The notes below the pieces were generated by a model. The model had not been told where the DNA came from. It was given only the letters and a program-made list of their open reading frames with translations, and did not search any database. Positions 25,426-33,996 of a stretch of 64,000 nt of DNA are shown in pieces. Where the stretch lies: NCBI RefSeq assembly GCF_007655305.1, contig NZ_VLOG01000066.1, forward strand, positions 40,162 to 104,161. Direction: 5' to 3'. The DNA is from Algoriphagus algorifonticola (lineage in GTDB: Bacteria > Bacteroidota > Bacteroidia > Cytophagales > Cyclobacteriaceae). The position numbers and the translations under genes were made by a program. Every line of letters begins with the position of its first letter. Position 1 is the stretch's first letter.

Positions 25426-27945
25426 TTATTCCATTCCTTTATCTCGCATTTTTTTGAACTCGTCGAATCGTCTAAATATGGCGACGGTGAATCCGATCAG
25501 CATGATAATGGAGCCAATCCAAAGTACATTGATGTAAGGCTTTACAATTGCCTTCATGACCACGTAGTCTTTTTGATATTGATTGACCTTGAAAACAAAT
25601 TTATTTTGTTCTGGGAGAATATTATCCAAAGTCACTTTGATACCTAATTCATTGTCCACCACCGGTAGTTTACCCACTTGATTGTTTCGGATGATAAATG
25701 TTGGTTCTAGTTTTTTCTCCACATCATAATCCAAAACCCGAAGCTTGGCTTTCACAGCTACATCACCTTCCTGAAGCGTATATCCCTCGATTTGATTTAA
25801 TACCTCTGCTCCGTCGAAATAGGTCACATAATCAGCAATGTGGAACTGTTCACCTGGAGAAACCTCATGAAACTGATCATCTTTCCACTCCGGATCTTCG
25901 TAGTCATTCATTGCGGCCACGTAGGTATACAAGTCACGATCGAAGTAAATTTTAGAGTCTGGAGAAGAAATCAAACCTCCCATGTTTTGATTGAATTGGG
26001 ACATGGGGCTTAGGGAGAATTTTAAAACTTCATTTTGATAGTAGTCTATCTTGAAGTAGTCATTTTCTTCTAAAACCAGATTTACTTTATCGCCTTTCTT
26101 GATGAAATCTTTATAATCTTCCAGAGCAATAGCTTCATTCACATTCCCGGTTGATTCCAGAATCTTTGCAGGCACATATTCAGGAATACCCACGACTTTT
26201 TTCTGACGTCCCCGGTAGATTACTGTGTAGTCTTTCATCTGGGTTGGTTTGTTGATCCAAAGCAACACATGCTCTTTATTCAACTCATCCTCCCAGCTAT
26301 TGCTATAGGTTAGCCCAGACATATTGATGGAGATGGTATCTGAGTAACCTGAGCTAAACATGATGCCAATCAGGATCATTCCTAAGCCTATGTGAGCTAA
26401 AGATCCACCCGCCAATTTGAAGGTTGAATTTTTCAAAATTCTGGATAAAATCACAGCATTGGCTACAACGGTAAATGTTCCAGCCACTACGATTATCATA
26501 TATTTCCAATCATACACTTTGGCCAGTACGATTACCAATGCAGCTATGACTACCGAAATTATATAGGGTGTCAAAAGAGCGTCTTTCAACGCTTTTTTAT
26601 CCATTTTTTGCCACCAGAAAAACTGGCCGACTGCCGTTAGCAATGCGATGGCCACTCCAAACCACAGCTGGAATTTAGTATAGAATTCTACCTGGTCTGC
26701 AGGGGGCGCCATATTAGAAATCCCTCCAAAGCTTTCCACCAAGGCATTCCATGCAGGAATGGATGTAGGAAGGATTACTTGGAAGCCCATCAAGCCTAAG
26801 GTAGTAGCGCCTATAAAAACCCAAAATTCACGGGAATAAACGGATGCTTCCTTTTCAGAGGTAGGAATATGCTTCCATGCACGAATGGCTAGGAATACTG
26901 AAATGAATAAGAAGAAAAGCAGATAGATCAATAGCTGACCGGATAAACCCAAGTCAGTAAAGGAGTGAACAGAGGCATCTCCTAAGACGCCTGACCTTAC
27001 CAAGAAAGTTGCATATAGGACCAAGATGAAGGAAAGAATGACCAAGACTATGGAAGTTTTCAGGGCGGTCGCACTTTTCTTAAAGGTGATCATAGTGTGA
27101 ATGGAGGCCACCAAGATCAACCATGGTACATATACTGCATTTTCAACAGGATCCCAATTCCAATACCCGCCAAAATTCAATGTTACATAGGCCCAATAGG
27201 CTCCCATGATGATTCCCATTCCCAAGACCATGGCAGAGAAAATTGCCCAAGGCAGAGCTGGACGAATCCATTCAGAATATCTTTTGGTTACCAACCCTCC
27301 AATCAGAAATGCAAATGGAACTAAAGTCGAGGCATATCCCAGGAATAGTGTTGGTGGGTGAATGACCATCCAGATATTTTGCAACAAAGGATTAAGCCCA
27401 GTGCCATCTTCCGGTATAAAGTCCGGATTCACCTCAAATATTGGTGCCTGCGTAGCGTCTCTTAATAGTATAAAAGGAGAACTTCCCAGTTTTAAATCTC
27501 CGATTACAACTCCCAAAATCATGGATACCAAGAAGGCCTGAACCAGAGAGAATACAATCATTACTGGAGCTTCCCATTTCTTGTTGGTATGGATTAAAAA
27601 TAGCCCAAGGACCACATTCCAGAAAATCCAAAGGATAAAAGCACCTTCTTGACCTTCCCAAAAACTGGAGATCATGTAGTGAACTGGAAGCGCTTTGCTG
27701 GAGTGAGAGTAGGCGTAGAAATATTCGAATCTATGATTGTAGATTATTTCAAAAAGTGAAAATGCAACCAGAACACTGGCTACAGCATGTACATAAAAGC
27801 TGATTCGACTGAATTTTTGCCAACTAGCTTTTTCAATCTCATTTGCTGAAAAATACTTGTAATAGGCAAATGCCGTAACCAATGAACTAACAAAGGCCAC
27901 GATAGTCATCAAATGGCCTAAGTTGCCGATAAAGGTGTTAATCAT
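25426..27945 (-). CDS. ccmF: Cytochrome c heme lyase subunit CcmF
   Basis: An 839-aa polytopic membrane protein that attaches heme to apocytochrome c in System I. About fifteen hydrophobic helices are visible. The tryptophan-rich heme-handling segment GGYWNWDPVENAVYVPW lies near residues 255-275. A large periplasmic domain sits between the last helices (about 555-800), and a final C-terminal helix closes it. It is slightly longer than E. coli CcmF (about 650 aa), mainly from the periplasmic domain, as is common in Bacteroidota. It is the last gene of the operon, 27 bases after ccmE. Confidence 0.93.
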   Translation of the reverse strand: MINTFIGNLGHLMTIVAFVSSLVTAFAYYKYFSANEIEKASWQKFSRISFYVHAVASVLVAFSLFEIIYNHRFEYFYAYSHSSKALPVHYMISSFWEGQEGAFILWIFWNVVLGLFLIHTNKKWEAPVMIVFSLVQAFLVSMILGVVIGDLKLGSSPFILLRDATQAPIFEVNPDFIPEDGTGLNPLLQNIWMVIHPPTLFLGYASTLVPFAFLIGGLVTKRYSEWIRPALPWAIFSAMVLGMGIIMGAYWAYVTLNFGGYWNWDPVENAVYVPWLILVASIHTMITFKKSATALKTSIVLVILSFILVLYATFLVRSGVLGDASVHSFTDLGLSGQLLIYLLFFLFISVFLAIRAWKHIPTSEKEASVYSREFWVFIGATTLGLMGFQVILPTSIPAWNALVESFGGISNMAPPADQVEFYTKFQLWFGVAIALLTAVGQFFWWQKMDKKALKDALLTPYIISVVIAALVIVLAKVYDWKYMIIVVAGTFTVVANAVILSRILKNSTFKLAGGSLAHIGLGMILIGIMFSSGYSDTISINMSGLTYSNSWEDELNKEHVLLWINKPTQMKDYTVIYRGRQKKVVGIPEYVPAKILESTGNVNEAIALEDYKDFIKKGDKVNLVLEENDYFKIDYYQNEVLKFSLSPMSQFNQNMGGLISSPDSKIYFDRDLYTYVAAMNDYEDPEWKDDQFHEVSPGEQFHIADYVTYFDGAEVLNQIEGYTLQEGDVAVKAKLRVLDYDVEKKLEPTFIIRNNQVGKLPVVDNELGIKVTLDNILPEQNKFVFKVNQYQKDYVVMKAIVKPYINVLWIGSIIMLIGFTVAIFRRFDEFKKMRDKGME

Positions 27946-27972
27946 GAATTTTTGGATCTATTGCTTTCTGCC

Positions 27973-28389
27973 TCACATTCCCGCCGCCTGCACTTCTGTT
28001 TCCTGATACTTGGAAGGACACTTCATCAGGATTTTATCTGCGATAAATATCTCATCATTCTTGTAAGAGCCAATCACTACCACTGATTCTGATCTCGTGA
28101 AATCAGCAGGCACTGGCTCATTATAGAACACTTCTTGTTCTGTTCCATCATTGTCCACCAAAATAAAGGTAAAGGATGTTTTGTCATCTCTCACTTGAAG
28201 TCCCTCTACCTCACCGGATGGGTTCTTTTTCAATTGGCCAACTACGTGGATAGCTTTGTCATTTCCATCCTGCTTCATCTCCAAAGCAGTATTGAAAGTT
28301 TCATAGCTGCTCGCATCTCCTATTGAAGTCATGATAATCACAATGGCTATTGCGATGATGCCGATTCCGATGATATGTCCTTTTTTCAT
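27973..28389 (-). CDS. ccmE: Heme chaperone CcmE, CxxxY variant
   Basis: A 138-aa periplasmic heme chaperone with an N-terminal anchor helix (4-22) and an OB-fold domain (VVGQLKKNPSGEVEGLQ, FTFILVDNDG, VVVIGSY). In the E. coli protein a histidine in HxxxY carries the heme. Here the same place reads KCPSKY, giving Cys124 and Tyr128, the CxxxY type known from Desulfovibrio and archaea. Heme would be held by cysteine chemistry instead. It starts 8 bases after ccmD ends. Confidence 0.92.
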   Translation of the reverse strand: MKKGHIIGIGIIAIAIVIIMTSIGDASSYETFNTALEMKQDGNDKAIHVVGQLKKNPSGEVEGLQVRDDKTSFTFILVDNDGTEQEVFYNEPVPADFTRSESVVVIGSYKNDEIFIADKILMKCPSKYQETEVQAAGM

Positions 28390-28397
28390 AATTTGAC

Positions 28398-28643
28398 TTA
28401 TTTGGTGGAAATGCTTTTTTCCAGTTTACTGATCTTTCTTTCCGTACTGATTAGATAAACAGTAATTCCTGCGAAAATGATCCCAATTATCCCAACCAGC
28501 ACGTAGATTTTTCCATCAGCTCTAAGCTGATCAGCCATTTCTACGGAATTATTGGAATAATCCGATTCTGTCACAGGGATTTTTTCCTGTGCCATGACGG
28601 ATAGGCTCAAAACCAGGAAGAATATTGTTAGTAATTTTTTCAT
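28398..28643 (-). CDS. ccmD: CcmD-like small membrane protein
   Basis: An 81-aa protein with a cleavable-looking signal peptide (about 1-19, ending SVMAQ), a short periplasmic stretch, one membrane helix (about 46-66) and a basic C-terminal tail. CcmD is usually 50-80 aa with a single helix, and it releases holo-CcmE from the CcmABC complex. The N-terminal signal peptide is not typical of proteobacterial CcmD. Identification rests mainly on its place between ccmC and ccmE and on the helix shape. Confidence 0.75.
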   Translation of the reverse strand: MKKLLTIFFLVLSLSVMAQEKIPVTESDYSNNSVEMADQLRADGKIYVLVGIIGIIFAGITVYLISTERKISKLEKSISTK

Positions 28644-28672
28644 GTGTTTATAATTTGTTTCTCAAAGGTCAC

Positions 28673-28748
28673 CCCGAATAGTCGGGGCAAGCTATGGAAT
28701 CCCTGCCTGCGGCAGGCAGGTCGCATAGATTCCCCGATACATCGGGGC
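28673..28748. repeat. Nested palindromic element inside the ccm operon
   Basis: Three hairpins sit in 76 bases: CCCCGA/TCGGGG at 28673-28688, a 9-bp CCTGCCTGC/GCAGGCAGG palindrome at 28703-28721, and CCCCGA/TCGGGG again at 28733-28748. CTATG (28693-28697) and CATAG (28725-28729) form an outer stem around the central one. The first and last arms also pair, so the whole piece can fold on itself. It is GC-rich against AT-rich flanks, and it fills most of the 146-base gap between ccmC and ccmD. Confidence 0.7.
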
Positions 28749-28789
28749 ATGCCAGTGTGTGTCGTTCTCGTCGTGCTCGATTTCATCTA

Positions 28790-29464
28790 TCAGGAATTAA
28801 TCATTTTATCTTCCAAAGTTCTTTCCACTCTACGCATTCTCACGCGGACTGTTGCTATCCAAGCACCCAAAAGCGTCCATCCAATAATGGCTGGATAGAA
28901 CACCATTCTCAATTTGGAGTCAAGATCATAGGCATTAAAGCCAGGGTTTCCACCGTTTCCAGGATGCAGGCTATCGGTTAATCTTGGCAGTACAAAGATG
29001 AGTGGAATAAATGCTGCAAAAGCAAAGATGTTGTAAATGGCACCTATTCTTGCTCTTTGCTGCATATCAGTTAGGGAGTTTCTCAGAATTAAATAGGCAA
29101 AATACATCAAAAGGCCTATTGCAGAGGCGTTTTGCTTGGGATCACCGCTCCAGTAATCTCCCCATGTAAATTTTGCCCAAAGCATACCCGTAACAATTCC
29201 CAGTACTCCGAAAAGAATGGCTGCATTGGTGAATTCAATCGCCATGTCATCGTGATTCAAATCATTGCTTCGGAGGTATTTGATACTGTAATACACAGAT
29301 ACCATCAGCATAAGAATCATCCCAAACCACATCGTCACATGAAAATGCAATGCACGGATAGTTTCATTCAGAATTGGAAGTCTTGGAACGTCCATCAGTA
29401 AACCTGCCGTTAAGGTATAAATGAGCAGGGCAATGGCCAGGATTTTCCACCAGGATTGGCGCAT
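28790..29464 (-). CDS. ccmC: Heme-handling protein CcmC/CcsA type
   Basis: A 224-aa protein with six hydrophobic helices, the usual size for CcmC. It transfers heme to CcmE in System I. The tryptophan-rich loop is present as WGDYWSGDPKQN near 105-116, but the third aromatic of the classical WGxxWxWD signature is a glycine. It leads a minus-strand run ccmC-ccmD-ccmE-ccmF. ccmA and ccmB, which would form the ABC part, are not in this window. Confidence 0.85.
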   Translation of the reverse strand: MRQSWWKILAIALLIYTLTAGLLMDVPRLPILNETIRALHFHVTMWFGMILMLMVSVYYSIKYLRSNDLNHDDMAIEFTNAAILFGVLGIVTGMLWAKFTWGDYWSGDPKQNASAIGLLMYFAYLILRNSLTDMQQRARIGAIYNIFAFAAFIPLIFVLPRLTDSLHPGNGGNPGFNAYDLDSKLRMVFYPAIIGWTLLGAWIATVRVRMRRVERTLEDKMINS

Positions 29465-29540
29465 AGGGTAATTTTTGCTTTTTCAAGCGCAAAAATAAGG
29501 CATAAGTTCCTGAAAACGTCGGATTTTCTCAGAAAAGACA

Positions 29541-29570
29541 AAAGGCCAAAGCTTATCCGCTCTGGCCTTT
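29541..29570 (-). terminator. Terminator of the DAACS transporter gene
   Basis: AAAGGCCA (29541-29548) pairs with TGGCCTTT (29563-29570). On the minus strand the stem is followed by T-rich sequence. It separates the transporter gene from the ccm operon. Confidence 0.7.
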
Positions 29571-29590
29571 AGTTTGTACTCTCAAATCCT

Positions 29591-30919
29591 TTATTCGTTA
29601 GGAGTCAAAGGATTACTTTTTCTTATCAATCCATCTGGCAATTCACCTTCGGTACTTGCTACAATGGTACAGACGGTAGCATCTCCGGTAACATTGACTA
29701 CAGTTCGGAACATGTCCAAAATTCTATCCGGTGCGATGATCAAGGCGATACCTGCAGCCGGAACACCGATAGATTCCAATACGATGATCAACATAATCAA
29801 ACCTGCGCCAGGCACACCTGCCGAACCAATAGAAGCTAAGGTTGCTGTCAATACAATCATCAGCTGTTGAGTCAAAGATAAATCCATCCCTAAAGCCTGG
29901 GCGATAAATACTGCCGCAACCCCTTGGTATAGGCTGGTTCCGTCCATGTTTACTGTAGCGCCTAGAGGTAGAACAAAGCTGGATACTTCCTCTGAAACTC
30001 CGATTTCTTCCTCAACCTGCTTCATAGTCACAGGAAGGGTAGCAGAACTGGAACTCGTAGAAAAAGCCAATAATTGGGCAGGTCTGATAGCTTTGAAGAA
30101 ATCCAAATATTTGACCTTGGTAAAGGCCATCAAGATCAAAGGATAAATGACCATGATCATCAACAGCAATCCTCCAACGACCACTAGGCTATATTTCAAT
30201 AGGGCTAATAGTAACTCTATGGCTGAATCCGGATTATCTCCAGCGATTTCAACAATTAGGGATGCCATCAAAGCAAAAACGCCATAAGGTGCAATCATCA
30301 TGATGTAATTCACGATTTGGATAATGACATCATTAAAGCCATCGAAGAAGGCGATGACAGGATTTCCTTTTTCTTTGGGGATTTGGAGCAATGAAATACC
30401 TACAATGATGGCGAAGAATACCACCTGAAGCATCGCTCCATTGTCTGTAGTCGCCAAAAAAAAGTTTTGTGGGACAATATCTACAAAAGGCTGCAAAGGG
30501 CTTTGTTGTTGTAATTCGGCTGCGACACCTACTTTGGAGCCGGCATCTCCCTCATAAAGCTGCATTAAGCTTTCTCTAGTCTCTACCGGAAGACTTTTTC
30601 CCGGTTTGAAAATGTTTACCAAAATCAAACCAATACTGATAGCGATCACGGTTGTGACCAAATATGTTCCTATGGTTTTTCCACCAATTCTGCTGAGTTT
30701 AGAAATGTCTCCTAAATTGGAAACACCCACAATCAAGGAGGCCAAGACTAAAGGCACCGCGATCATTTTGAGCGCATTGATGAAAATAGTGCCTACTGGT
30801 TTGATGTAATCAATGGTGAAAGAATTAGGTAGGTTAGTTTTGATCACTACTAGACCGAAAACCAAGCCTAAAACCAAACCAATAATAATTTTTGTATGTA
30901 AAGGTATTTTCTTCCTCAT
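29591..30919 (-). CDS. Dicarboxylate/amino acid:cation symporter (DAACS family)
   Basis: A 442-aa secondary transporter with about eight membrane helices and two re-entrant hairpins. The signature serine-rich HP1 loop STSSSSATLP is near residue 290. The ion-binding NMDGTS motif is near 325 and the HP2 region AGVPGAG near 365. Members import C4-dicarboxylates, aspartate, glutamate or serine/alanine with H+ or Na+; the substrate here is not determined. It follows aroC by 10 bases and probably ends the batD-aroC operon. Confidence 0.92.
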   Translation of the reverse strand: MRKKIPLHTKIIIGLVLGLVFGLVVIKTNLPNSFTIDYIKPVGTIFINALKMIAVPLVLASLIVGVSNLGDISKLSRIGGKTIGTYLVTTVIAISIGLILVNIFKPGKSLPVETRESLMQLYEGDAGSKVGVAAELQQQSPLQPFVDIVPQNFFLATTDNGAMLQVVFFAIIVGISLLQIPKEKGNPVIAFFDGFNDVIIQIVNYIMMIAPYGVFALMASLIVEIAGDNPDSAIELLLALLKYSLVVVGGLLLMIMVIYPLILMAFTKVKYLDFFKAIRPAQLLAFSTSSSSATLPVTMKQVEEEIGVSEEVSSFVLPLGATVNMDGTSLYQGVAAVFIAQALGMDLSLTQQLMIVLTATLASIGSAGVPGAGLIMLIIVLESIGVPAAGIALIIAPDRILDMFRTVVNVTGDATVCTIVASTEGELPDGLIRKSNPLTPNE

Positions 30920-30929
30920 GAGGCTGGGT

Positions 30930-32015
30930 TTAAAGATCTCGAAGTTTATTGGTTTTTGACAATAAAAGGTAATCAGCTATGACCAAAGCGGCCATTGCTT
31001 CCACGATTGGTACGGCTCTAGGCACTACACAAGGATCATGGCGTCCTTTTCCTGAAACGGTTACTTTTTCACCAGCCTCATTGATGGAATCCTGATCTTG
31101 CATAATTGTGGCCACGGGTTTGAAGGCTACTTTAAAATAAATGTCCTCTCCGTTTGAAATTCCGCCTTGAATTCCGCCTGAGTGGTTGGTTAAGGTTTTG
31201 ATTTGATCGCCTTCTTTTACAATTGCATCATTGTGCTGGGAGCCTCTCATTTTTACCCCTTCGAAACCGGAGCCAAACTCAAATCCTTTCACAGCATTGA
31301 TACTAAGCATAGCTTTTCCGAGCTCTGCATGTAATCGATCAAATACCGGTTCTCCCAATCCAGCTGGAGTATTTTTAATCACACAGCTGACAATACCGCC
31401 AATAGTATCACGGTCCTTCCTAACTGAATCGATCAATTCGATCATTTGATCAGCAGTTTCAGGGTCTGGACATCTCACAATATTTTCCTCAGCTTTGTGA
31501 AGATCCAATTCTTGATAAGGTTTCTTCAAAGCAAGATCTCCAACCTGAGATACAAAGGCTTGGACAGAAATTCCTTTTGTTGCTAATAGCTGTTTGGCTA
31601 TGGCTCCACCAGCAACTCGGGCGGCGGTTTCTCTTGCCGAACTACGGCCTCCACCCCGGTAATCCCGAAGCCCGTATTTTTCAAAATAGGTATAATCTGC
31701 GTGTGAAGGGCGAAATTTATCTGAGATATGAGAATAGTCCTTACTCTTTTGGTCGGCATTACGAATGACAATTCCAATCGGAGTTCCGGTAGTTTGTCCT
31801 TCAAAAATTCCGGAAAGGATTTCTATCTCGTCTTCTTCTTTTCTTTGTGTGGTAATTTTTGATTGGCCCGGTTTTCTGCGTTGCATTTCAGCCCGAATGA
31901 AATCTTCATCGATTTTTAAGCCTGCAGGACAACCCTCTATAGTTACTCCTAAAGCTACTCCATGGGATTCACCGAATGTGGTGATTTTGAAGAGCTTTCC
32001 AAATGAATTCCCCAT
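30930..32015 (-). CDS. aroC: Chorismate synthase
   Basis: A 361-aa FMN-dependent enzyme that turns 5-enolpyruvylshikimate-3-phosphate into chorismate, the branch point for aromatic amino acids, menaquinone and folate. The start ([18 protein letters not shown]), the RPSHADYTY motif, [18 protein letters not shown] and the C-terminal [17 protein letters not shown] are all present. Full length. The start overlaps the batD stop by one base (TAATG), so translation is coupled to a membrane protein of unrelated role. Confidence 0.97.
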   Translation of the reverse strand: MGNSFGKLFKITTFGESHGVALGVTIEGCPAGLKIDEDFIRAEMQRRKPGQSKITTQRKEEDEIEILSGIFEGQTTGTPIGIVIRNADQKSKDYSHISDKFRPSHADYTYFEKYGLRDYRGGGRSSARETAARVAGGAIAKQLLATKGISVQAFVSQVGDLALKKPYQELDLHKAEENIVRCPDPETADQMIELIDSVRKDRDTIGGIVSCVIKNTPAGLGEPVFDRLHAELGKAMLSINAVKGFEFGSGFEGVKMRGSQHNDAIVKEGDQIKTLTNHSGGIQGGISNGEDIYFKVAFKPVATIMQDQDSINEAGEKVTVSGKGRHDPCVVPRAVPIVEAMAALVIADYLLLSKTNKLRDL

Positions 32016-33460
32016 TACTTCTTTCGAATAATTATAACCGCCAAAAAGACCACTGAAGCCAATAAGAGCAGGTTGATTGCGGTCGTAAAATAGTATTTAT
32101 ATCGCTCGTTTAAAAATTGGTTGTCTTCACTCCCAATTCTATCATAAATTCCTCCTAGTCTTTGACTGGAGATGGCTTGGTTTACTTTGCTCTCTCCCAC
32201 CACTTTAATCTTTGCTGAAGGTCTGAGCGTATCATATACTGCTCTTGCAGGATCAAAATAGATCCATTCAAAATGCTTGGCTAGATCTACCTCAGAAGCT
32301 TCATTGATGGTGATGTAATAGGTAAACTCCTTGATACCCGAAACTCTTCCGTATCCCCGATTGATTTGTTGTCTCACATTCGGGTCGTAGGTATTGAGAT
32401 TACCTCCCGAAATTCTTCGAGGCTCTGAAATAGCGTTAATGTTTCCTACGCCGCTGATTCCAAAATTGTAATTGAAGCCTTCTCCGGTTTCTACTTGCAG
32501 TTCAGTAATGTTCTCCCGTAATTGATATTGACCAACTGCCACCTCATTTCTCAAGGGATGTGGAGGCAAAGGTTTCACTGTGATAGTTTTTGGAGCAGAA
32601 TAAAAGGTCTTAAAGTCTTCCTGTCTATTAGCTCCAAAAAAAGTAGGGTTCTTTGCGACTCTATATTTAATCATTTCCCAAGGGATACTCGGAATCTGAA
32701 TTTTTCCTTCAGAGAAAGGGAAAAAAGTCGCCTCGTATACCTTGTACCTCACCCAACGCTTATTGTTGATAGTGATTTGCTCTGGTTCGATATTGGAAAT
32801 GTTGTAGTTTTCTTCCCAGGCATTGGAAGGCTTGATTTTTTTCAAAACTCCATCCAATTGCTCTCCTGGCTTATAAAAGTTAAATGGAGCTTGATTATTT
32901 TCAGACATATAGAATGCAAGTGTAAGAGAAAAGCCCTCACCTGCATATATTTCCTCCTTATCTACAGTTACAGAGAAAAAAGCCTCGTCGTCTAGCTCTA
33001 TATATTCAGGTTCTTCGGCATTCCTTCCAAAAAATTCTGCAAAAGGGTCGTAATTGTTGCCCCCTAGGTTTTGGGCACTTACAGGATCCGTTACGGAGAT
33101 AGTTTTGCCCGCGAAATCAAACTCTTTTCCGTTGATGGTTATAGAGAAAGAGGGAAGAGTAAACTCACCTTTTCTGGAAGGCTTATAATACTGAATAATA
33201 CTATTGGAACTAGTCACCTGTCCGTTGATCACATTCATGGAGGATGATTGCGAAATTCCTTGTTTTTGGAAGCCCGGAATTTCAGGGAATTGATCGTAGG
33301 ACTTGATTTTTTCGTTGGCTACGTTTATTTTAATGGTGAAAGTTTCATTCAGTCCTATCTGGTTTGGGCCTAATTCCACCTCTACTTCCTGCGCAAGAAG
33401 GTTTTGAGAGAAAAAGGTACAGCAAAATACCAAAAAGGAAATGATGAGCGTTTTAGACAT
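32015..33460 (-). CDS. batD: BatD family protein (aerotolerance-type membrane protein)
   Basis: A 481-aa exported protein with a signal peptide (about 1-23, ending LLAQ), tandem immunoglobulin-like domains (starting [17 protein letters not shown]), and one C-terminal membrane helix at about 455-477 followed by IRKK. BatD belongs to a set of periplasmic Bat proteins usually coded with batABCE and a MoxR ATPase. None of these is nearby, so this copy is detached and may have its own function. Confidence 0.85.
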   Translation of the reverse strand: MSKTLIISFLVFCCTFFSQNLLAQEVEVELGPNQIGLNETFTIKINVANEKIKSYDQFPEIPGFQKQGISQSSSMNVINGQVTSSNSIIQYYKPSRKGEFTLPSFSITINGKEFDFAGKTISVTDPVSAQNLGGNNYDPFAEFFGRNAEEPEYIELDDEAFFSVTVDKEEIYAGEGFSLTLAFYMSENNQAPFNFYKPGEQLDGVLKKIKPSNAWEENYNISNIEPEQITINNKRWVRYKVYEATFFPFSEGKIQIPSIPWEMIKYRVAKNPTFFGANRQEDFKTFYSAPKTITVKPLPPHPLRNEVAVGQYQLRENITELQVETGEGFNYNFGISGVGNINAISEPRRISGGNLNTYDPNVRQQINRGYGRVSGIKEFTYYITINEASEVDLAKHFEWIYFDPARAVYDTLRPSAKIKVVGESKVNQAISSQRLGGIYDRIGSEDNQFLNERYKYYFTTAINLLLLASVVFLAVIIIRKK

Positions 33461-33575
33461 AGTTGCGAAATTAAGGATAATTCCATTTTTGGAACCCTAA
33501 TTTTACGTAACAATGAAGGAAAAGCCTTCGTATGGATACTTAAAATCAGTTAATAAACCCTAAACTCTTTAAACT

Positions 33576-33764
33576 ATGATAGAATATGTGAAGACCATTT
33601 TGCAAAAAGTCAGCTTCTCAACCTATTTGTTTGAAAGGGAACTGCGAAAGGGCCTTCGACTTATTTTACCAACTGAAGTCGAGGAATTTAAGAACTGGTG
33701 CTATGAGATGTTTGGTAAAGTTCACCAATCAATTCTAAATCGGTATTTTCAACCTGCCATCTAA
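33576..33764 (+). CDS. Hypothetical 62-aa basic protein
   Basis: A small ORF that I cannot assign. The product is basic and amphipathic (IEYVKTILQKVSFSTYLFERELRKGLRLIL) with aromatic residues near the end (NWCYEMFGK, YFQPAI). Support for a real gene: it has an ATG start in an AT-rich leader region divergent from batD, normal codon content, and a strong terminator at 33773 directly behind its stop. It could be a small regulatory or membrane-binding protein. Confidence 0.6.
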   Translation: MIEYVKTILQKVSFSTYLFERELRKGLRLILPTEVEEFKNWCYEMFGKVHQSILNRYFQPAI

Positions 33765-33772
33765 AAACAACA

Positions 33773-33804
33773 AGCCCCGATCATTTTGACCGGGGCTCTT
33801 TTTT
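33773..33804 (+). terminator. Terminator after the 62-aa gene
   Basis: AGCCCCG (33773-33779) pairs with CGGGGCT (33791-33797) and is followed by a run of T. Confidence 0.85.
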
Positions 33805-33816
33805 GGTTGGTGGTTA

Positions 33817-33986
33817 AACCTGAAATAAGCATTATAAAATCTACTTCGATCTCAAAATGCTTCAAAATCAATCGCTTCACTTCACTTTTCGATCTTACCG
33901 TAGCGGTGCTACGCTTCGATCTCCAAAGTGCTTGATTTTCTTGCATTTTAAGCTCTCGCTACGAATTCTAATGCATAATTCAGGTT
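33817..33986. repeat. 170-bp fold-back (MITE-like) element
   Basis: The ends are imperfect inverted repeats: 33817-33833 and 33970-33986 match at 15 of 17 positions. Complementarity continues inwards (AAAATGC, AAAATCAA and CACTT segments recur on the opposite arm) to a central palindrome CGTAGC-GGT-GCTACG at 33899-33913. The whole piece can form one long hairpin. It lies exactly between the terminator of the small gene and the amt stop codon. No transposase is present, so it would be a non-autonomous or regulatory element. Confidence 0.6.
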
Positions 33987-33996
33987 AAAAGTGAAA

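Noticed and set aside
28694..28981. ORFs reading through the ccm spacer
   Set aside because: They run antisense to ccmC and through palindromic repeats; the protein has no family-like pattern.
33761..33946. 61-aa ORF on the minus strand inside the fold-back element
   Set aside because: Arises from the inverted-repeat element and terminator; no coding character.
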